Shown here: piece after piece, positions 62,033 to 64,000 of the stretch
How positions within the stretch are numbered: position 1 is the first letter of the stretch
How the letters are laid out: each line of letters starts with the position of its first letter
NCBI RefSeq assembly: GCF_000241265.1
Contig: NZ_BAEE01000056.1
Location: forward strand, 124,001 to 188,000
DNA: 64,000 nt
Reading direction: 5' to 3'
Origin: Gordonia araii NBRC 100433
GTDB lineage: Bacteria; Actinomycetota; Actinomycetes; Mycobacteriales; Mycobacteriaceae
The notes under the pieces: generated by a model
What the model was told of the DNA's origin: nothing
What the model saw: the letters and a program-made list of their open reading frames with translations, nothing else
Databases searched by the model: none
Program-made: the position numbers and the translations under genes

Positions 62033-62075
62033 GGCCGGTTCCGCCGGACCCGCGGGGCCCAGTAGAACCGGCCTG
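62033..62075. terminator. Hairpin between the VWA and dispanin-like genes
   Basis: AGGCCGGTTC (62033-62042) pairs with GAACCGGCCT (62066-62075) around a GC-rich loop that can itself fold. Two direct copies of CCTGTCGAATCAG follow at 62073 and 62087. It separates convergent genes. Confidence 0.65.
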
Positions 62076-62102
62076 TCGAATCAGACCTGTCGAATCAGGT
62101 GA

Positions 62103-62483
62103 TCAGTAGCCGCTCGTCGCGCTGGCACCGATGCCGACGACGACGATGAAGATGATGTACAGCACGAGGACGACGGCGGCAGCGACCGCGCCCCAGATGG
62201 CGAACTTCTTCGCGTCGTCGGCGGCCTTCTGAGCTCCCGCGACGTCGCCCTGCGCCCACAGCTTGGACACCGAGGTCGACTTGATGATGGCGACGATGCC
62301 GAGCGGCAGGCAGCACAGAACGGTGGACAGGATGGCCCACACCAGGTTGTTGTCCGGCTCGGGTCCGAGGCCACCGGGGTGACCGTACGGCTGTCCCGGC
62401 ACCGGCTGTCCGGGGACCGGCTGGCCCGGGTTCGGCTGGCCCTGGGCGCCGGGGTTGTTCTGCGGATCGTACGGGTTAGTCAT
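62103..62483 (-). CDS. CD225/dispanin-like membrane protein
   Basis: A 126-residue protein. Residues 1-45 are a Pro/Gly/Gln/Asn-rich tail with three P-G-Q-P-V type repeats; then N-L-V-W-A-I-L-S-T-V-L-C-C-L-P-L-G-I-V-A-I-I-K-S, the hallmark of the CD225 (dispanin/IFITM-like) domain with its double Cys, an amphipathic linker (W-A-Q-G-D-V-A-G-A-Q-K-A-A-D-D-A-K-K) and a second helix. Bacterial members are of unknown role and may affect membrane curvature. It probably stands alone. Confidence 0.82.
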   Translation of the reverse strand: MTNPYDPQNNPGAQGQPNPGQPVPGQPVPGQPYGHPGGLGPEPDNNLVWAILSTVLCCLPLGIVAIIKSTSVSKLWAQGDVAGAQKAADDAKKFAIWGAVAAAVVLVLYIIFIVVVGIGASATSGY

Positions 62484-62641
62484 GTCTCTCCTAGTTCGAT
62501 TCGAAACCGCACTTGATGCTCACGCGCGACGTGGTGGTTTCCATCACGCCCCCCTTGCGGAGCGCAACGGTCGGAAGCGTACCCGAGCGTGTCGGGTTTC
62601 GCGCGCGGAGATCGGTCGAACAGACGGGTCGGCCGCCGGGC

Positions 62642-63613
62642 TCAACCGAGCACGATCGCGACGACGGCGATGACGGGAATCGACGCCAGAGTGGTCACGA
62701 GCGCCGAGTCACGGGCGAGTTCGCGTCCGCGTCGATAGCGCACCGCGTACACGAGAACGTTCTGCGCGGTGGGCAGCGCGGCGATGACGACCTGGGCGAA
62801 CAACTGGTGGCCGGAGAACCCGAAACCCCATCGCGCGACGGCGTAGGCCAATGCGGGCATGGCCGCCATCTTCATCGCTGCCGCCAGCGCGAGGTCGCGG
62901 TGCCGGTCCGGAGCATTCGCGTCGCGGCTGCCGCGACCGGCCGCGAGGGACAGGCCGAAGACCAGCAGAGCCAGCGGCACAGAAGCGTCGCCGAGCATCC
63001 GGAACGGATCGAGGATGGCCGACGGCAGGCTCCAGCCCAGGCCGGACACCAGTAGTCCGGCGGCACCGCCGATCAGAATCGGGTTGGTCAACGGCGTCAC
63101 GATGGCGTCGCGCCACACGCGCCGGCCACCCCCGGACGACAGATCGGAGGTCGACAGGTCCAGGGCGACCAGCGCGATCGGCGAGTAGACCAGGATCTGG
63201 AAGAGCAGCAGGGGGGCGATGAAGGAACGGTCGTCGAGCACGTACATGGCGATCGGTACGCCGAGGTTGACGCTGTTGACGTAGGAGGAGCTCAGCGCCC
63301 CGATCACCAGTTCCGGCACCGAGCGGTGCAGCCACAGCCGGGCGATCACGGTGTAGGCGAGCCCGATCGTCAGCGCCGTCCCACCTGCGATGACCAGGGT
63401 GGGCGAGAAGACGTCGCGCAGGTTGGCGGTGACCAGCGAATGGAACAACAGGGCGGGCGTGCAGACGAAGAAGACGAGTCGCGACAACACCTCGGTGGCC
63501 GTGGTACCAAGCGTCCCGGCGCGGCCGAGGAGGAACCCGATACCGACGACGAGGAAGATGACGGTGAAACCCGCGATGACGCCAGACACCGCCGTCAGCC
63601 TAGTCTTGGGCAT
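62642..63613 (-). CDS. AEC-family transporter (auxin efflux carrier type)
   Basis: A 323-residue carrier with ten predicted transmembrane helices arranged as a five-plus-five repeat. AEC features: G-F-L-L-G-R-A-G-T-L early, N-S-V-N-L-G-V-P-I-A-M-Y in helix 4 and D-A-S-V-P-L-A-L-L-V-F-G-L-S-L in the second half, where the crossing prolines lie. Bacterial members move malate, malonate or other organic acids. The ATG at 63613 is used because upstream extensions to 63772 are low-complexity and overlap the next gene's promoter region. It is divergent from the last gene. Confidence 0.87.
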   Translation of the reverse strand: MPKTRLTAVSGVIAGFTVIFLVVGIGFLLGRAGTLGTTATEVLSRLVFFVCTPALLFHSLVTANLRDVFSPTLVIAGGTALTIGLAYTVIARLWLHRSVPELVIGALSSSYVNSVNLGVPIAMYVLDDRSFIAPLLLFQILVYSPIALVALDLSTSDLSSGGGRRVWRDAIVTPLTNPILIGGAAGLLVSGLGWSLPSAILDPFRMLGDASVPLALLVFGLSLAAGRGSRDANAPDRHRDLALAAAMKMAAMPALAYAVARWGFGFSGHQLFAQVVIAALPTAQNVLVYAVRYRRGRELARDSALVTTLASIPVIAVVAIVLG

Positions 63614-63698
63614 TCGGTCTGACGACACCGCTACGAGGTCATCGCCGGTTTTGCGGTAACTTCTCCCTTGAGGACGAACTTTGACGTGAGGGACTTGT

Positions 63699-64000
63699 GT
63701 GACGACACCGGATACGCCCGACCAGCAGCCGTCGGGCACTGACGGCTCTGAGGGCCAGGTCAACCTGAACAAGGACTCGGCGGCATCGGCCCAGACCGAG
63801 GCGGTCTACTACGCCGACCACGTCAGCTATCCGGCGCAGGGATACCCGGAAGGCCAGGCGCCGCCGAGCGGCGCCGATCAGGCCGCCGGGCCGCAGGAGA
63901 ACTACGCGCAGCCGGGACAGGACCAGCAGGGCAACCCGCAGGCGTATGCCCAACCGGGATATGCGCCGTCGGCCTACACCGAGCCGGTCCCGCCGGTCTA
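63699..64000 (+). CDS. Pro/Gln/Tyr-rich N-terminus of a protein running off the window
   Basis: The GTG at 63699 follows GAGGG by 6 nt and opens at least 100 codons without a stop. The visible part is low-complexity: acidic, then P-A-Q-G-Y-P-E-G-Q-A-P-P, N-Y-A-Q-P-G-Q-D-Q-Q-G-N-P-Q-A-Y-A-Q-P-G-Y-A-P-S-A-Y. Such tails precede membrane segments in actinobacterial envelope proteins, for example HtrA/PepD-type proteases and DUF4190-like proteins; the folded part is outside the window, so no function is assigned. Confidence 0.6.
   Translation, partial: MTTPDTPDQQPSGTDGSEGQVNLNKDSAASAQTEAVYYADHVSYPAQGYPEGQAPPSGADQAAGPQENYAQPGQDQQGNPQAYAQPGYAPSAYTEPVPPV

Overview
This 64-kb window is a high-GC actinobacterial chromosome segment. 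A tentative placement is a mycolic-acid bacterium close to Gordonia. Three things point there: LGFP repeats typical of mycolata cell envelopes, gene order matching long stretches of Mycobacterium tuberculosis Rv0896-Rv0959 (recalled, not searched), and very many start codons placed 6-8 nt after a TANNNT box, as in leaderless actinobacterial transcripts. There is no rRNA, phage, IS element or CRISPR array; one tRNA-Arg(CCT) is present.

Layout. 1-5.1 kb: an MpaB-type oxygenase gene cut by the window edge, a PxpB/PxpC pair without PxpA, citrate synthase, an FKBP and an EchA6-like protein. 5.1-13.2 kb: an aldonolactone oxidase / alanine-racemase-fold operon, a TetR gene, an MBL-fold hydrolase overlapping the P-type ATPase gene ctpE, a minisatellite at the end of a 3-methyladenine glycosylase gene, and an Rv0910-like SRPBCC protein. 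13.2-16.8 kb: a membrane-anchored binding-protein/VWA fusion, the tRNA, and an LGFP / transmembrane / sunset-like fusion. 16.9-30.8 kb: cobF, cysQ, Fpg/Nei, SDR, lipoprotein, pgi, chorismate mutase, a polytopic membrane protein, pcrA, an M23 peptidase and sucCD.

30.8-51.1 kb is about 20 kb that interrupts the mycobacterial order sucCD-Rv0954-perM. It carries a frameshifted nonapeptide-repeat gene with an RDD protein, a nitroreductase, a TetR gene, a fused indolepyruvate-type ferredoxin oxidoreductase, and an operon accD-accA-acyl-CoA dehydrogenase-maoC-fadD matching the M. tuberculosis leucine-catabolic set (accD1, accA1, fadE19, Rv2499c, fadD35). Its expected partner, a CitE/Rv2498c-type lyase, lies 6 kb further on. 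Between them sits an oppositely oriented cluster: a carboxyltransferase-only urea/guanidine-carboxylase protein, two DUF1989 (carboxyguanidine deiminase type) proteins, an APC permease and a divergent TetR gene with a palindromic operator.

51.1-64 kb returns to conserved order: a Rv0954-like protein with a Y-G-Q-Q prion-like N-terminus, PerM, purN-purH, a YtrA-type GntR/ABC cassette, the MoxR/magnesium-chelatase-like ATPase with its VWA partner (Rv0958/Rv0959), a CD225/dispanin-like protein, an AEC transporter and a truncated Pro/Gln-rich gene.

The observations most worth following are the stand-alone carboxyltransferase with DUF1989 partners, the frameshift inside a nine-residue repeat, the LGFP/sunset fusion, the prion-like domain, a palindrome enclosing the -10 box of the MpaB gene, and short upstream reading frames that end on the start codon of the next gene.
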